Shown in pieces: positions 1-7,026 of a DNA stretch of 13,422 bases (positions are counted from its first letter, which is position 1; each line of letters begins with the position of its first letter). Both the position numbers and the translations under genes were made by a program. The stretch is from Chloroflexota bacterium (GTDB lineage Bacteria; Chloroflexota; Anaerolineae; Anaerolineales; Villigracilaceae): positions 1 through 13,422 of the forward strand of contig JAJYOH010000100.1 in NCBI GenBank assembly GCA_021796315.1, written 5' to 3'. The notes under the pieces were generated by a model that saw only the letters and a list, made by a program, of their open reading frames with translations, did not search any database and was not told the origin of the DNA.

Positions 1-113
1 ATAGTTCACGCTTGGAAAATATCTTGGGTCGGTGTTGCGGAAGATCCGTCCGCACAGGGCGACGAAGCGGGACGAATGGATTTGAAAAACTTTTGGCTTG
101 ACTTTCATTCTCT

Positions 114-1865
114 CTATTGTACTTCCGAGATAAAAACTTCGTACGCACCGAGCGAGACATGCTTTGGATGTTCGTTGTGTAGATTCCCGCTGCTGGAGAA
201 TAATCCGTGCAGGGTTTTCCCTTTCAAATCTTTGACGCGCGAAAAATCCAGGCTGAGATGTTCGTCGGAATAATTGAGCAGGACGAGGACAGTTTGCGTT
301 TTAGTTCTGCGCAGGAAGGCAAAATAATTTTTAGCGGTGACGTGCAACGGCAAATAATCGCCTTCGATCAATGCGGGCGATTCTTTCCTCGCGGCCAGCA
401 GGCGTTTGTAATAATTCAAAAGCGAGTACGGATTTTTCTTTTGATCGTCAACGCTGACCTCGTTCGCATAATTCGGATTAACCGGCAGCCACGTTGTGAC
501 CGAATCCGGCGAGAAGCCCGCGTTGGGACGATTGCTCCACTGCATCGGCGTGCGATTCTTGTCGCGCGTCATTTCCCCGGCGCGGACGGCGGCTTCCGCT
601 GGATCGGCCTTCAACTCGCTGACGAGGCTCTCGTAATACCAGGTCGCCATCGTGTCGCGCAGTTGGGCCGGGTCGGTGATGATGTAATCAGTCATGCCGA
701 TCTCTTCGCCGTTATATAAAAATGGCGTGCCGCGTAATGTCAGCACGAGGGCGGCGTTGAGTCGCGCCAACTCCGCGTCGTGGATCTTGTCACCGAAGTT
801 GGTGTGGATGCGCGAGCAGTCGTGGTTGCCGAGCGTGTTGCAGGCCCAGCCCCTGACGGCGGGCAAAGCATCCAGACGAGTCAAACGCTCTTTTTGATTG
901 CGCCGGATGTGGTCCGGTGTGATGCGCCTGGTCCGCATCAATGGAAAGTTGAAAACCAGATTCAATTCATCTGCGCCGTTGCCCATGTAATCAATGTTGT
1001 CGTCCTCGCCGACCAGCATCCGGTCACCCTCGTATTCATCTAGAACAGCGCGCAGTTCCTTCATCAATTCGTGGACGCCGGGCTGGCCCCATTGATTCTT
1101 GAACATGTCGTGCCAGTATTTTTCCTTGAGCTTGATCTCTTTTGGGGTCTTGGCAAGGTCTGTAAAATGGCGCAGTTCGGCCAGATTCATCGGGACGGTA
1201 TGTGGTGTGAGATTCGGATCTTCATAAATTGTGCCGAGTGCATCCAGACGGAAGCCGTCCACGCCGAGATCGAGCCAAAAGCGGACAGCATCCCACATGG
1301 CTTTTTTTACTTCGGGATTGTGCCAGTTGAGATCGGGCTGTTGCTTCATGAAGTAATGATAAAAATATTGGCCGCGTTCAGGGACATAAGTCCACGCCTC
1401 GCCATCGAAGCAGGATTGCCAGTTGTTGGGCGGAACCCTCACCCCTGTCCCCTCTCCCTCAAGGAGAGGGGAATCAAGCCACACATACCAATCGGCTTTG
1501 GGGTTGTCGCGGCTGGATTTTGATTCGATGAACCAGGCATGTTCGTCGGATGTGTGGTTCAGAACGAGGTCGAGAATGACGCGGATATTTCTTTTGTGGG
1601 ATTCGCCGAGGAAATTTTTGAAGTCGTCGAGCGTGCCATATTCCGGCGCGACGTTGCAATAATCGCTGATGTCGTAACCGCAATCCCAGTTGGGGGACGG
1701 GAAATGCGGCGAGAGCCAGAGCGCATCCACGCCGAGGTCTTTCAGATAATCAAGTTTCTCGATCATGCCTTTGAAGTCGCCGATGCCGTCGCCGTTTCCG
1801 TCGGCGAACGAACGCGGATAGATTTGATAGAAGACTGCGGTTTGCCACCATTTAAGAGAAGACAT
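114..1865 (-). CDS. GH13 alpha-glucosidase (oligo-1,6-glucosidase / trehalose synthase-like), 583 aa
   Basis: Predicted retaining glycoside hydrolase of family GH13, acting on short alpha-glucosides (alpha-1,6 or alpha-1,4 oligosaccharides, possibly trehalose-type), probably cytoplasmic because no signal peptide is visible. Visible landmarks are YQIYPRSF (13-20), a calcium-type DGNGDGIGD loop (22-30), DLVLNHTSDEH (99-109), QPDLN (176-180; signature of the oligo-1,6-glucosidase group), GFRLDAL with nucleophile D208, VGEDD with acid/base E287, and LGNHD with transition-state D349. A C-terminal beta domain follows. Length fits the family. The ATG at 1865 is preceded by AGGA about 7 bp upstream. 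Oddity: residues 132-144 (SPLLEGEGTGVRV), just before the conserved PPNNW, are encoded by a palindromic repeat and look like a 7-8 residue in-frame insertion. Family assignment is sure; exact substrate cannot be told from sequence. Confidence 0.95.
   Translation of the reverse strand: MSSLKWWQTAVFYQIYPRSFADGNGDGIGDFKGMIEKLDYLKDLGVDALWLSPHFPSPNWDCGYDISDYCNVAPEYGTLDDFKNFLGESHKRNIRVILDLVLNHTSDEHAWFIESKSSRDNPKADWYVWLDSPLLEGEGTGVRVPPNNWQSCFDGEAWTYVPERGQYFYHYFMKQQPDLNWHNPEVKKAMWDAVRFWLDLGVDGFRLDALGTIYEDPNLTPHTVPMNLAELRHFTDLAKTPKEIKLKEKYWHDMFKNQWGQPGVHELMKELRAVLDEYEGDRMLVGEDDNIDYMGNGADELNLVFNFPLMRTRRITPDHIRRNQKERLTRLDALPAVRGWACNTLGNHDCSRIHTNFGDKIHDAELARLNAALVLTLRGTPFLYNGEEIGMTDYIITDPAQLRDTMATWYYESLVSELKADPAEAAVRAGEMTRDKNRTPMQWSNRPNAGFSPDSVTTWLPVNPNYANEVSVDDQKKNPYSLLNYYKRLLAARKESPALIEGDYLPLHVTAKNYFAFLRRTKTQTVLVLLNYSDEHLSLDFSRVKDLKGKTLHGLFSSSGNLHNEHPKHVSLGAYEVFISEVQ
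1432..1472. repeat. Palindromic repeat inserted in frame in the GH13 gene
   Basis: A perfect 10-bp stem, TCCCCTCTCC (1448-1457) and GGAGAGGGGA (1463-1472), with a CTCAA loop, preceded by a C-rich arm from 1432. The arrangement resembles the dispersed 'CCCTCACCCC...CCCTCTCC..GGAGAGGGG' repeats usually seen between genes in many bacterial genomes. Here it lies inside coding sequence and is translated in frame as residues 132-144 of the glucosidase. That it is a dispersed repeat is from general knowledge; only one copy is in this window. Confidence 0.7.
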
Positions 1866-1879
1866 TTATTTTCCTAAGC

Positions 1880-1934
1880 GGAGTCCGACGACTCCAGTCG
1901 TCGGATATTTCGAAGTCAGGAGACTTCGGACTCC
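1880..1934. repeat. BIME-like element: two opposed REP hairpins with GGAG heads
   Basis: Outer ends GGAGTCC (1880-1886) and GGACTCC (1928-1934) are inverted. Inside are two hairpins: CCGACGACT/AGTCGTCGG (1885-1893 with 1896-1904, CC loop) and CGAAGTC/GACTTCG (1911-1917 with 1922-1928, AGGA loop). The layout matches the units around the transposase at 12414-13404 (GGAG head, hairpin, opposed hairpin, inverted head) but the stems differ. It overlaps the 3' end of the cytochrome b5-like gene and ends 15 bp before the glucosidase start. Confidence 0.75.
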
Positions 1935-2176
1935 AATTTTCCAATTATTTTCACACAATCGTGTTTGAAGACTTCCTCCCTGTGCGGCGCATCGGGAAAT
2001 TCAGAAGTTAAATCCTGACCGGGGAAATGCAAATTTTCGTGCAGGTCATTTTTCCATTTTGGGCAATCAGTCACATCGTAAACGATGCCTTTATAGGCGA
2101 TGAACTTACGCGCGCCGCGTTCGCCGTTACTGCGTTTGAGTTCGAGCAGGGAAATGATTTTGTCTGGAATGGTCAT
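1916..2176 (-). CDS. Small cytochrome b5-like heme-binding protein, 86 aa
   Basis: Single-domain protein resembling the short prokaryotic cytochrome b5-like family, which binds one heme b and carries electrons; the partner is unknown. Visible are AYKGIVYDVTD (27-37), HFPGQDLT (50-57), equivalent to the HPGGxxx heme-ligand loop with H50, and APHREEV (63-69) with H65 as likely second axial ligand. Length is typical (75-90 aa). There is no signal peptide or membrane helix, so a soluble cytoplasmic protein is expected. No Shine-Dalgarno precedes the ATG; instead TATAAT lies 7 bp upstream, so translation is probably leaderless. The final residues (ESEVS) and the TGA stop are provided by the REP-type repeat at 1880-1934, so the native C-terminus was probably altered by that insertion. 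It lies between the flavoprotein and glucosidase genes on the same strand, but a functional link is not evident. Confidence 0.8.
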   Translation of the reverse strand: MTIPDKIISLLELKRSNGERGARKFIAYKGIVYDVTDCPKWKNDLHENLHFPGQDLTSEFPDAPHREEVFKHDCVKIIGKLESEVS

Positions 2177-2183
2177 GGCGCGA

Positions 2184-2189
2184 ATTATA
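2184..2189 (-). promoter_or_regulatory. -10 box of a leaderless promoter for the cytochrome b5-like gene
   Basis: On the minus strand TATAAT (2189 to 2184) is followed by 7 bp and then the ATG at 2176, placing the expected transcription start on the A of the start codon. There is no convincing -35 match and no Shine-Dalgarno. Confidence 0.55.
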
Positions 2190-2212
2190 AACTTGAAAAG
2201 AAGGCGCGAAGA

Positions 2213-2348
2213 ACTCTAACGCAAAGACGCAGAGCCGCAAAGAAAAATTAAAACTTGGCGTCTTGGCGACTTCGCGCTGAATCTTTTTGAGCCACAAATC
2301 AAAGAGCAAAAAATAAAGCTTCGCGCTCTTTGCGTCCTTTGCGGTTAA
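2213..2348. repeat. Inverted CGCAAAG-type repeat element
   Basis: The left arm near 2217-2243 (AACGCAAAGACGCAGAG and onward) is matched in inverted form by the right arm near 2322-2347 (CTTTGCGTCCTTTGCGGTT). A CTTGGCGTCTTGGCG motif lies between. The right arm overlaps the stop codon of the flavoprotein gene, so it can form a long imperfect hairpin in the 3' end of that transcript. Similar elements occur at 3647-3705 and 3942-4020. Confidence 0.6.
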
Positions 2349-3565
2349 TTTTTTAAATATTCCAGCGCACCAAAACCTGCGGCGCGACCGGTGGCAAAAC
2401 AGGCCGTCAACAAATATCCACCGGTCGGCGCTTCCCAGTCCAGCATTTCTCCGGCGCAGAAAACGCCCGGAATTTTTTTGAGCATCAAATGCAAATCGAG
2501 TTCTTCAAACTTTACGCCGCCCGCGCTGCTGATGGCTTCTACGATCGGGCGCGGAGAAACCAGCGGCACGCATAAATCTTTGATCGCCGCCGATAATTTT
2601 TCAACGTCCGCAAAAATTTCCTTCGGCAAAAATTCGCGAAGCAGTCCAGCTTTCACGCCTTTGATGCCAATTGCTTTTTCGAGATGGCTTGCCATCGAGC
2701 GCGAGCCGCGCGGCCTGGATAATTTTTCAATAATTTGTTTTTGAGAGAACGCGGGCGCAAGGTCGAGATGAATTATTGCTTTTCCATTCAATTCGATTTC
2801 GTCACGCAGGCGCGCCGAAGCGGCGTAGATCAAACTTCCCTCCACGCCATGTTTCGTCACCACAAACTCGCCCTGCTGTTTGAAATCATCAAAAGATAAA
2901 ACTACAGATTTGATCGGATGCCCCGAAAATTTTTCGCGGAAAAAATTTGACCATGCGACGTTGAATCCGCAATTGGCTGGACGGAACGCTTCAACCCGAA
3001 CTCCGGCCTGCTCCAGCCATTCGACCCATTCCGCGCTGGAACCGAGTCGCGGCCAACTCGCACCGCCGAGGGCCAGCACCGTTGCATCGGCCTTGACTTT
3101 GACTTCACCTTCTGGCGAATCAAAAATTAAATAATCTTCTTTCCAGCCGATCCATTTATGGCGTGTGTGAATCGTCGCGCCGGATTTTTGCAATCGCTTC
3201 AGCCATGCCCGCAAAAGCGGACTGGCTTTCATCTCGCGCGGAAAGACTCGCCCCGACGTGCCGACAAAAGTTTCCACGCCGAGTTCTTTCGCCCACGCAC
3301 GCAGATCATCGGGCGTGAAATCTTTTAGATATTTTTCGATTTCTTTTTGGCGCTTGCCATAACGCCTGACGAACTTTTCGTAAGGTTCGGAGTGCGTGAT
3401 GTTGAGTCCGCTCCTGCCAGCCATTAAAAATTTTCGTCCAAGCGACGGCATGGAATCGTAAACATCGACTTTTACACCGCCTTGAATCAAAACTTCGGCG
3501 GCCATGAGCCCGGCTGGGCCGCCGCCGATGATCGCGACGGATGGTTGGTCGTTTGAAATACTCAT
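2345..3565 (-). CDS. FAD-dependent flavoprotein, TIGR03862 / HI0933-like (BaiN-related), 406 aa
   Basis: Predicted soluble NAD(P)/FAD-dependent oxidoreductase of the HI0933-like superfamily; the closest group by motif is TIGR03862. The substrate is unknown. The N-terminus has the Rossmann FAD motif GGGPAG (14-19), an acidic-type strand end near VDVYDS (33-38), and the family signature GRKFLMAGRSGLNITHSE (43-60). The C-terminus has the second FAD-contact motif, CAGEMLDWEAPTGGYLL, followed by ATGRAAG, as in family members. Length (about 400 aa) is normal. The start is supported because the FAD motif begins at residue 11 and TATAAT lies just 6 bp before the ATG, suggesting a leaderless message; no Shine-Dalgarno is seen. 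A 10-bp perfect inverted repeat at 3584-3609 covers the -35 zone. The stop codon is inside an inverted repeat. Physiological role is not inferable; BaiN's role in bile-acid reduction should not be transferred. Confidence 0.9.
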   Translation of the reverse strand: MSISNDQPSVAIIGGGPAGLMAAEVLIQGGVKVDVYDSMPSLGRKFLMAGRSGLNITHSEPYEKFVRRYGKRQKEIEKYLKDFTPDDLRAWAKELGVETFVGTSGRVFPREMKASPLLRAWLKRLQKSGATIHTRHKWIGWKEDYLIFDSPEGEVKVKADATVLALGGASWPRLGSSAEWVEWLEQAGVRVEAFRPANCGFNVAWSNFFREKFSGHPIKSVVLSFDDFKQQGEFVVTKHGVEGSLIYAASARLRDEIELNGKAIIHLDLAPAFSQKQIIEKLSRPRGSRSMASHLEKAIGIKGVKAGLLREFLPKEIFADVEKLSAAIKDLCVPLVSPRPIVEAISSAGGVKFEELDLHLMLKKIPGVFCAGEMLDWEAPTGGYLLTACFATGRAAGFGALEYLKN

Positions 3566-3571
3566 AGGATG

Positions 3572-3577
3572 ATTATA
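3572..3577 (-). promoter_or_regulatory. -10 box of a leaderless promoter for the flavoprotein gene
   Basis: TATAAT on the minus strand (3577 to 3572) lies 6 bp before the ATG at 3565. No Shine-Dalgarno is present between them. Confidence 0.55.
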
Positions 3578-3583
3578 AGGATG

Positions 3584-3609
3584 AATCTCCTGATTCTGGT
3601 CAGGAGATT
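3584..3609. promoter_or_regulatory. Perfect 10-bp inverted repeat in the -35 zone, possible operator
   Basis: AATCTCCTGA (3584-3593) and TCAGGAGATT (3600-3609) are perfectly inverted around TTCTGG. It lies 7 to 32 bp upstream of the -10 hexamer of the flavoprotein gene, where a repressor or activator dimer would bind. On the plus strand it is followed by TTATTTT and could look like a terminator, but no plus-strand gene precedes it. Confidence 0.4.
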
Positions 3610-3646
3610 TTATTTTGCCGAACTTAATTTACAAAGTTCAAAATCG

Positions 3647-3705
3647 AACCGCCAAGAACGCAAAGTTTAAAAGTTTTCTTTGTGGTCTTAGCGAACTTCG
3701 CGGTT
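3647..3705. repeat. Short inverted CGCAAAG-type repeat element
   Basis: AACCGCCAAGAACGCAAAG (3647-3665) is answered by CTTTGTGGTCTTAGCG and AACTTCGCGGTT (3678-3705) in inverted orientation. It is the same style of element as 2213-2348 and 3942-4020. The whole stretch from 3610 to 4036 has no credible gene; it is filled by this element, the one at 3791-3920 and the one at 3942-4020. Confidence 0.55.
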
Positions 3706-3790
3706 TAAATTTTTGCTTTGGATCAAACGAACTGCTTTCATGGGTTTCTCCCTGGCGAGGAATGTTGTGATTATAAAGAAAAAATCTTCT

Positions 3791-3920
3791 GAGAGACTGT
3801 TTCTTAAGTGCACGGATTGAACGGATTTCACGGACAAGCACGGACTATCAATGATTTTTCCGTGTGTTTCCGTTGGTTCCGCGTAATCCGTGTCCCAAAA
3901 AGAATTAAGAAACGCTCTCT
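3791..3920. repeat. MITE-like element with 16-bp terminal and long internal inverted repeats
   Basis: Ends AGAGACTGTTTCTTAA (3792-3807) and TTAAGAAACGCTCTCT (3905-3920) are inverted with 14 of 16 matches. Inside, CACGGATTGAACGG and TTTCACGGA (3811-3834) are answered by TTTCCGTGTGTTTCCGTTGG and CGCGTAATCCGTGTCC (3857-3895). The element is about 130 bp, non-coding and fully foldable. No clear target duplication is visible. Confidence 0.55.
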
Positions 3921-3941
3921 GGGACGGCAAGGAGATTAAGT

Positions 3942-4020
3942 AACGCAACCACCAAGGCTCGAAGACACCAAGCCGCAAAAAACTCTTTGAGTCTTCGCTT
4001 CTTTGTGACTTTGCGTTTAA
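3942..4020. repeat. Inverted CGCAAAG-type repeat element downstream of the DUF1697 gene
   Basis: AACGCAACCACCAAGG and CGAAGACACCAAG (3942-3971) are answered by GTCTTCGCTTCTTTGTGAC and TTTGCGTTTAA (3991-4020) in inverted orientation. It starts 17 bp beyond the DUF1697 stop codon, so it may form the 3' hairpin of that operon. Confidence 0.55.
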
Positions 4021-4036
4021 TCTTTTATCGAAGTTT

Positions 4037-4585
4037 TTATTGCGATGAAGGGGAATATTTCTCTGCCATCTTTTGAATGGTGCTCATCTGGCGGATCGTC
4101 GAACGGATGCCGAGCTTCTTCTCCAGCACCGCGTTCGAGAAAGTTGAATCGCTTTGCTTTTTGCGGCACAGCCAATACATCTGGCGTCCGTGGACATGGA
4201 AATTATCGATGTCGGTTTTCAACGCCATCAGCTTTTTCACGGACGAATCGTCGAGCGGATCGGATAAAAAGGCAACGTTGAACGCGGTTGCAGAATCCAT
4301 CTCTGATTTTTTGAAAGCCTGATATTTTGCAATGTCAGCCAGTTCCGCGTCGGTGCGGATGAATGTGCTGACTTCATAGCCGAGATTTTCCTTCAAATGT
4401 TTTTCGATTTTCTTTTCGAGTGATTTCGCGTCTGAAGATTTTGTGTCGAAGATGACGTTTCCGCTGGCGATAAAAGTCTCAACATTTGAAAAGTCGAGTG
4501 ACTCGAAAAGTTGGCGCAGTAAATCCATTTTGACGGTGTGTCCGCCGACGTTGATGGCGCGCAGGAAGGCGATATATTTTGTCAC
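4037..4585 (-). CDS. DUF1697 family protein, 182 aa
   Basis: Recognisable as the DUF1697 family (COG3797), small soluble proteins of unknown biochemical function. The family's N-terminal pattern is present: YIAFLRAINVGGH (4-16), a leucine-rich helix (22-31), and the ETFIASGNVIFD strand-turn (36-47), followed by the usual two-domain alpha/beta layout and a C-terminal TIRQM segment. Length is typical (170-185 aa). The chosen start is GTG at 4585, giving the canonical N-terminus; an AAAAGGAT Shine-Dalgarno overlaps the end of the upstream gene. Only 2 bp separate this start from the stop of the winged-helix gene, so the two are almost certainly one operon with translational coupling. Confidence 0.88.
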   Translation of the reverse strand: MTKYIAFLRAINVGGHTVKMDLLRQLFESLDFSNVETFIASGNVIFDTKSSDAKSLEKKIEKHLKENLGYEVSTFIRTDAELADIAKYQAFKKSEMDSATAFNVAFLSDPLDDSSVKKLMALKTDIDNFHVHGRQMYWLCRKKQSDSTFSNAVLEKKLGIRSTIRQMSTIQKMAEKYSPSSQ

Positions 4586-4587
4586 GG

Positions 4588-5682
4588 TTAATCCTTTTCA
4601 CCGAATGTAATGATTGTCGCTGGCAAACCCGGAAAAGCGCCGTAGCGATTTGCGGCGTGATCCATTGCCTGCTTTTGTATTTTGGTCAGCTTTTCAAACG
4701 GACTCAATTCAAGGATGATTTCATTTTTCTTGAGCGTGCGCTTCCACGTGCCAATGACCTGGCTGTCGATCACGATGGTATTTTGAAAGAGAAAATTTCC
4801 GCGTGCATCCAATTTATGATTTTGAGATTCGTCGTAAATTGCGGATCGGTCGGTGTAGCCCACGACATACTCATCATAATTTGGCAGCAGATAAGCTGAT
4901 GGTGACGCATCTTTTTTGCCGGATGCGGAAGCGGAGTACCAATAAACTTGCTCGTCCACCGCTTTATGCTCGAACCCCGATTTGACCATTTCGAGTCCGC
5001 GCTGAACTTCGGCCATCGATAAACCCGACCACCACGCGAAATCCTTCAGGGTGGCGGGGCCGCGGCTGGTGAAGTAGCGTTTGACAAGTTCCATTAGCGC
5101 CTCATCACGCTCCAGGGTCCGGGCAAGAGGCGCTCGTTCATCCAGCAAAGCATAAGTAAATTGCTTGCCGCGTCGCGCGCCGCTGCAAATGATGCCGTCC
5201 AATTCGGCGTGCATCACTAAATGCCCCAGTCGCTGACCATCTGCGACGATGCCCGCCTTCCTGAGTGCGGCGCTGATCTCATCCCGCGTTAGTTGTTTGC
5301 CGCCCTGTAATGCTTTTCCAATTGCATCGTGACTGCGCCGGAGTGTGGCGGCATCCACTTTGAGCGAACGATCATAATATGCCAGCGCGGCGCGGACATG
5401 CGGGGCGGTCAGCGTCAGCATCCAGCGGATATCTTCGGGCAAGACAAAATGCCAGGTGGGACGCAAGATGTGTGTGCGGAGAATTGCTCCGCTGGTAAAT
5501 GATTCTTCCAGCGCGGCGTTGTTCAAATTTTTTGAGCGCAGTCCGACCGCCCATTTCGCGGCTTGATAATCCTGGGACTGGACTGCGCCCAGCCATTTCA
5601 CGATTTCTTGTGGGCTTGTAAATTTTGTATGGCTGAGTTTTTGATTGTTCAGGCGCTGGTGTGCAATAGTAAGATTTGTCAT
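4588..5682 (-). CDS. Winged-helix DNA-binding protein of the AlkZ/YcaQ (HTH_42) superfamily, 364 aa
   Basis: Matches the COG3214 / HTH_42 superfamily, which includes DNA glycosylases AlkZ and YcaQ that remove bulky or crosslinked alkylated bases. Visible are IAHQRLNNQKL (6-16), LGAVQSQDYQAAKWAVGLR (31-49), a winged-helix region around RDEISAALRKAGIV, and the late PSAYLLPNYDEYVVGYTDRS segment typical of the family. Q35-S36-Q37 occupies the place of the catalytic QxQ motif of AlkZ-like (AZL) enzymes rather than the QxD of YcaQ-like ones. Activity is therefore plausible but inferred. Length (364 aa) is within family range. The ATG at 5682 has no good Shine-Dalgarno; a weak TAAAGT hexamer lies 6 bp upstream with TTGTTC 17 bp before it, so it may be leaderless. 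It is followed after 2 bp by the DUF1697 gene. Confidence 0.85.
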   Translation of the reverse strand: MTNLTIAHQRLNNQKLSHTKFTSPQEIVKWLGAVQSQDYQAAKWAVGLRSKNLNNAALEESFTSGAILRTHILRPTWHFVLPEDIRWMLTLTAPHVRAALAYYDRSLKVDAATLRRSHDAIGKALQGGKQLTRDEISAALRKAGIVADGQRLGHLVMHAELDGIICSGARRGKQFTYALLDERAPLARTLERDEALMELVKRYFTSRGPATLKDFAWWSGLSMAEVQRGLEMVKSGFEHKAVDEQVYWYSASASGKKDASPSAYLLPNYDEYVVGYTDRSAIYDESQNHKLDARGNFLFQNTIVIDSQVIGTWKRTLKKNEIILELSPFEKLTKIQKQAMDHAANRYGAFPGLPATIITFGEKD

Positions 5683-5781
5683 CTATATACTTTATGCTGA
5701 AGGGATTGGATGAACAAGAATCTCCTGCATATAACAGGGAAATTGATCGTTCAGCCGTTTTGATATCGGAACATTTTTCTT

Positions 5782-7014
5782 CTACGCATTGGTGGCGCTG
5801 TTTAACGTCAGGTGCAGAGCATGGATTTTGAAAATCGCGATGCCCATCATGATTATCAATAGACCAATTCCAGGGATCGCTTCAGAAACGATATTGGACG
5901 TAAGATGGTAAGTTGCAATGGCCTGCCATTGTGTCAATGCGATGCCGATTGAAATAATAAAAATAAATGTTCTTTGCAATTTGCCTTCGCTTATTTTCCA
6001 GAGATAACACATGGTTGGAATGAGCATCAGGCAAATAATGAAAGAATAATGAAATACAACCTGGGGTACTGCTATCATGAATGGTAAATACATGGTGTAA
6101 GAAGAAAAATCAAGTTTGTTCGCTTTGCCCAATTTGTAATCTGCCAGCGCCAAGAGAAAGAACAATAAGCCGTATATAAACGTAGCGATGATGCGGGACG
6201 ACCTGGCTGATAGTCCCGTGATTTTTATTCCCAGGGAATTCATTGATAACGAAATTAATCGTATCGTATCCATTAAACTGCCATTCTCGTCGAATCTAAA
6301 GAAAGACAGGGAACGCATGGATAAAGAAGTTCGAAGATCTGAAAAATAAAACAGCGTGACAATTCCCCACAGCGCCAACCACAACCCGACCCATAAAAGC
6401 AGACGCCATTTTTTATTAAATAAAATCGGCAATATGATCAATACCGGATAAATTTTGAAAACGATGGCGAGGGAAAAGAATAAACCGCTGAGCAATTCCC
6501 TTTTTGGTTTAAATAGAAAATACAGTCCCAAGCTCAGGAAAAGAAAGACCCACCCATCAATGTTTTCGCGTTGAATAAGAAAATAAAAGGGATAGCCAAA
6601 TAATAAACCCGCCAGGCCCGCTGTTAAAACCAGATTTTTATCTGCTTCTGCAAATTCGAATATCGAAGTTATTAATTGATAGCCAAATGCCAGGGAAAGC
6701 GGTATTAGAAAGTAGAGAAGAGTCCTTGCATTGTCAAACCCCAAAGGGACTAGCGCAATATTGACGATTGCCGGGATGGGCGTAGTGACGTAACGATTCC
6801 TGGAGACATTAGATAAATTGTATGGGCTTTTCCCATTCATTATTTTTTCTGATGCTTTAAAAAAGTCGGTGTAATCCAACCCATAGGAATTTTCATAATT
6901 CAAGAATAGGATGGGTTTGTTGGAAAGAATATGACCGATTGAAACGACCCCAAATGATGTTGTTATAAAAATGGCAATAATAATTGCTGGGAAAGCAGTT
7001 CTTTTTTGTATCAT
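5782..7014 (-). CDS. Multi-pass membrane glycosyltransferase, GT87 (DUF2029)-like, 410 aa
   Basis: Predicted GT-C-fold polyprenyl-phosphate-sugar glycosyltransferase of the GT87/DUF2029 type, the family of mycobacterial mannosyltransferase PimE; acceptor unknown. There is a first membrane helix (8-28), then an extracytoplasmic loop with LDYTDFFKASEKIMNGKSPY (46-65), where the family has D-x-x-x-[YF]-x-A and G-x-x-PY; D47 or D50 is the likely catalytic acid. Further hydrophobic helices follow (about 80-117, 127-147, 152-168, 174-197 and on to the C-terminus), including the family's RENIDGWVF, GLFFSLAIVFKIYPVLI and KKWR pieces. Length is normal. No Shine-Dalgarno; TATAAT lies 6 bp before the ATG, so a leaderless message is likely. 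The gene is more AT-rich than its neighbours, as membrane genes often are. It appears monocistronic, 99 bp from the next gene. Confidence 0.82.
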   Translation of the reverse strand: MIQKRTAFPAIIIAIFITTSFGVVSIGHILSNKPILFLNYENSYGLDYTDFFKASEKIMNGKSPYNLSNVSRNRYVTTPIPAIVNIALVPLGFDNARTLLYFLIPLSLAFGYQLITSIFEFAEADKNLVLTAGLAGLLFGYPFYFLIQRENIDGWVFLFLSLGLYFLFKPKRELLSGLFFSLAIVFKIYPVLIILPILFNKKWRLLLWVGLWLALWGIVTLFYFSDLRTSLSMRSLSFFRFDENGSLMDTIRLISLSMNSLGIKITGLSARSSRIIATFIYGLLFFLLALADYKLGKANKLDFSSYTMYLPFMIAVPQVVFHYSFIICLMLIPTMCYLWKISEGKLQRTFIFIISIGIALTQWQAIATYHLTSNIVSEAIPGIGLLIIMMGIAIFKIHALHLTLNSATNA

Positions 7015-7020
7015 GTTTTT

Positions 7021-7026
7021 ATTATA
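7021..7026 (-). promoter_or_regulatory. -10 box of a leaderless promoter for the GT87 gene
   Basis: TATAAT on the minus strand (7026 to 7021) is 6 bp before the ATG at 7014, with no Shine-Dalgarno between. No clear -35. Confidence 0.55.

Noticed and set aside
36..54. Hairpin TGCGGA/TCCGCA as terminator of the glucosidase gene
   Set aside because: The stem is only 6 bp, it lies 60 bp or more beyond the stop codon and no T-run follows on the minus strand.
3638..3978. Two overlapping minus-strand ORFs (67 and 96 codons)
   Set aside because: They are built almost wholly from inverted repeats and show no protein-like features.
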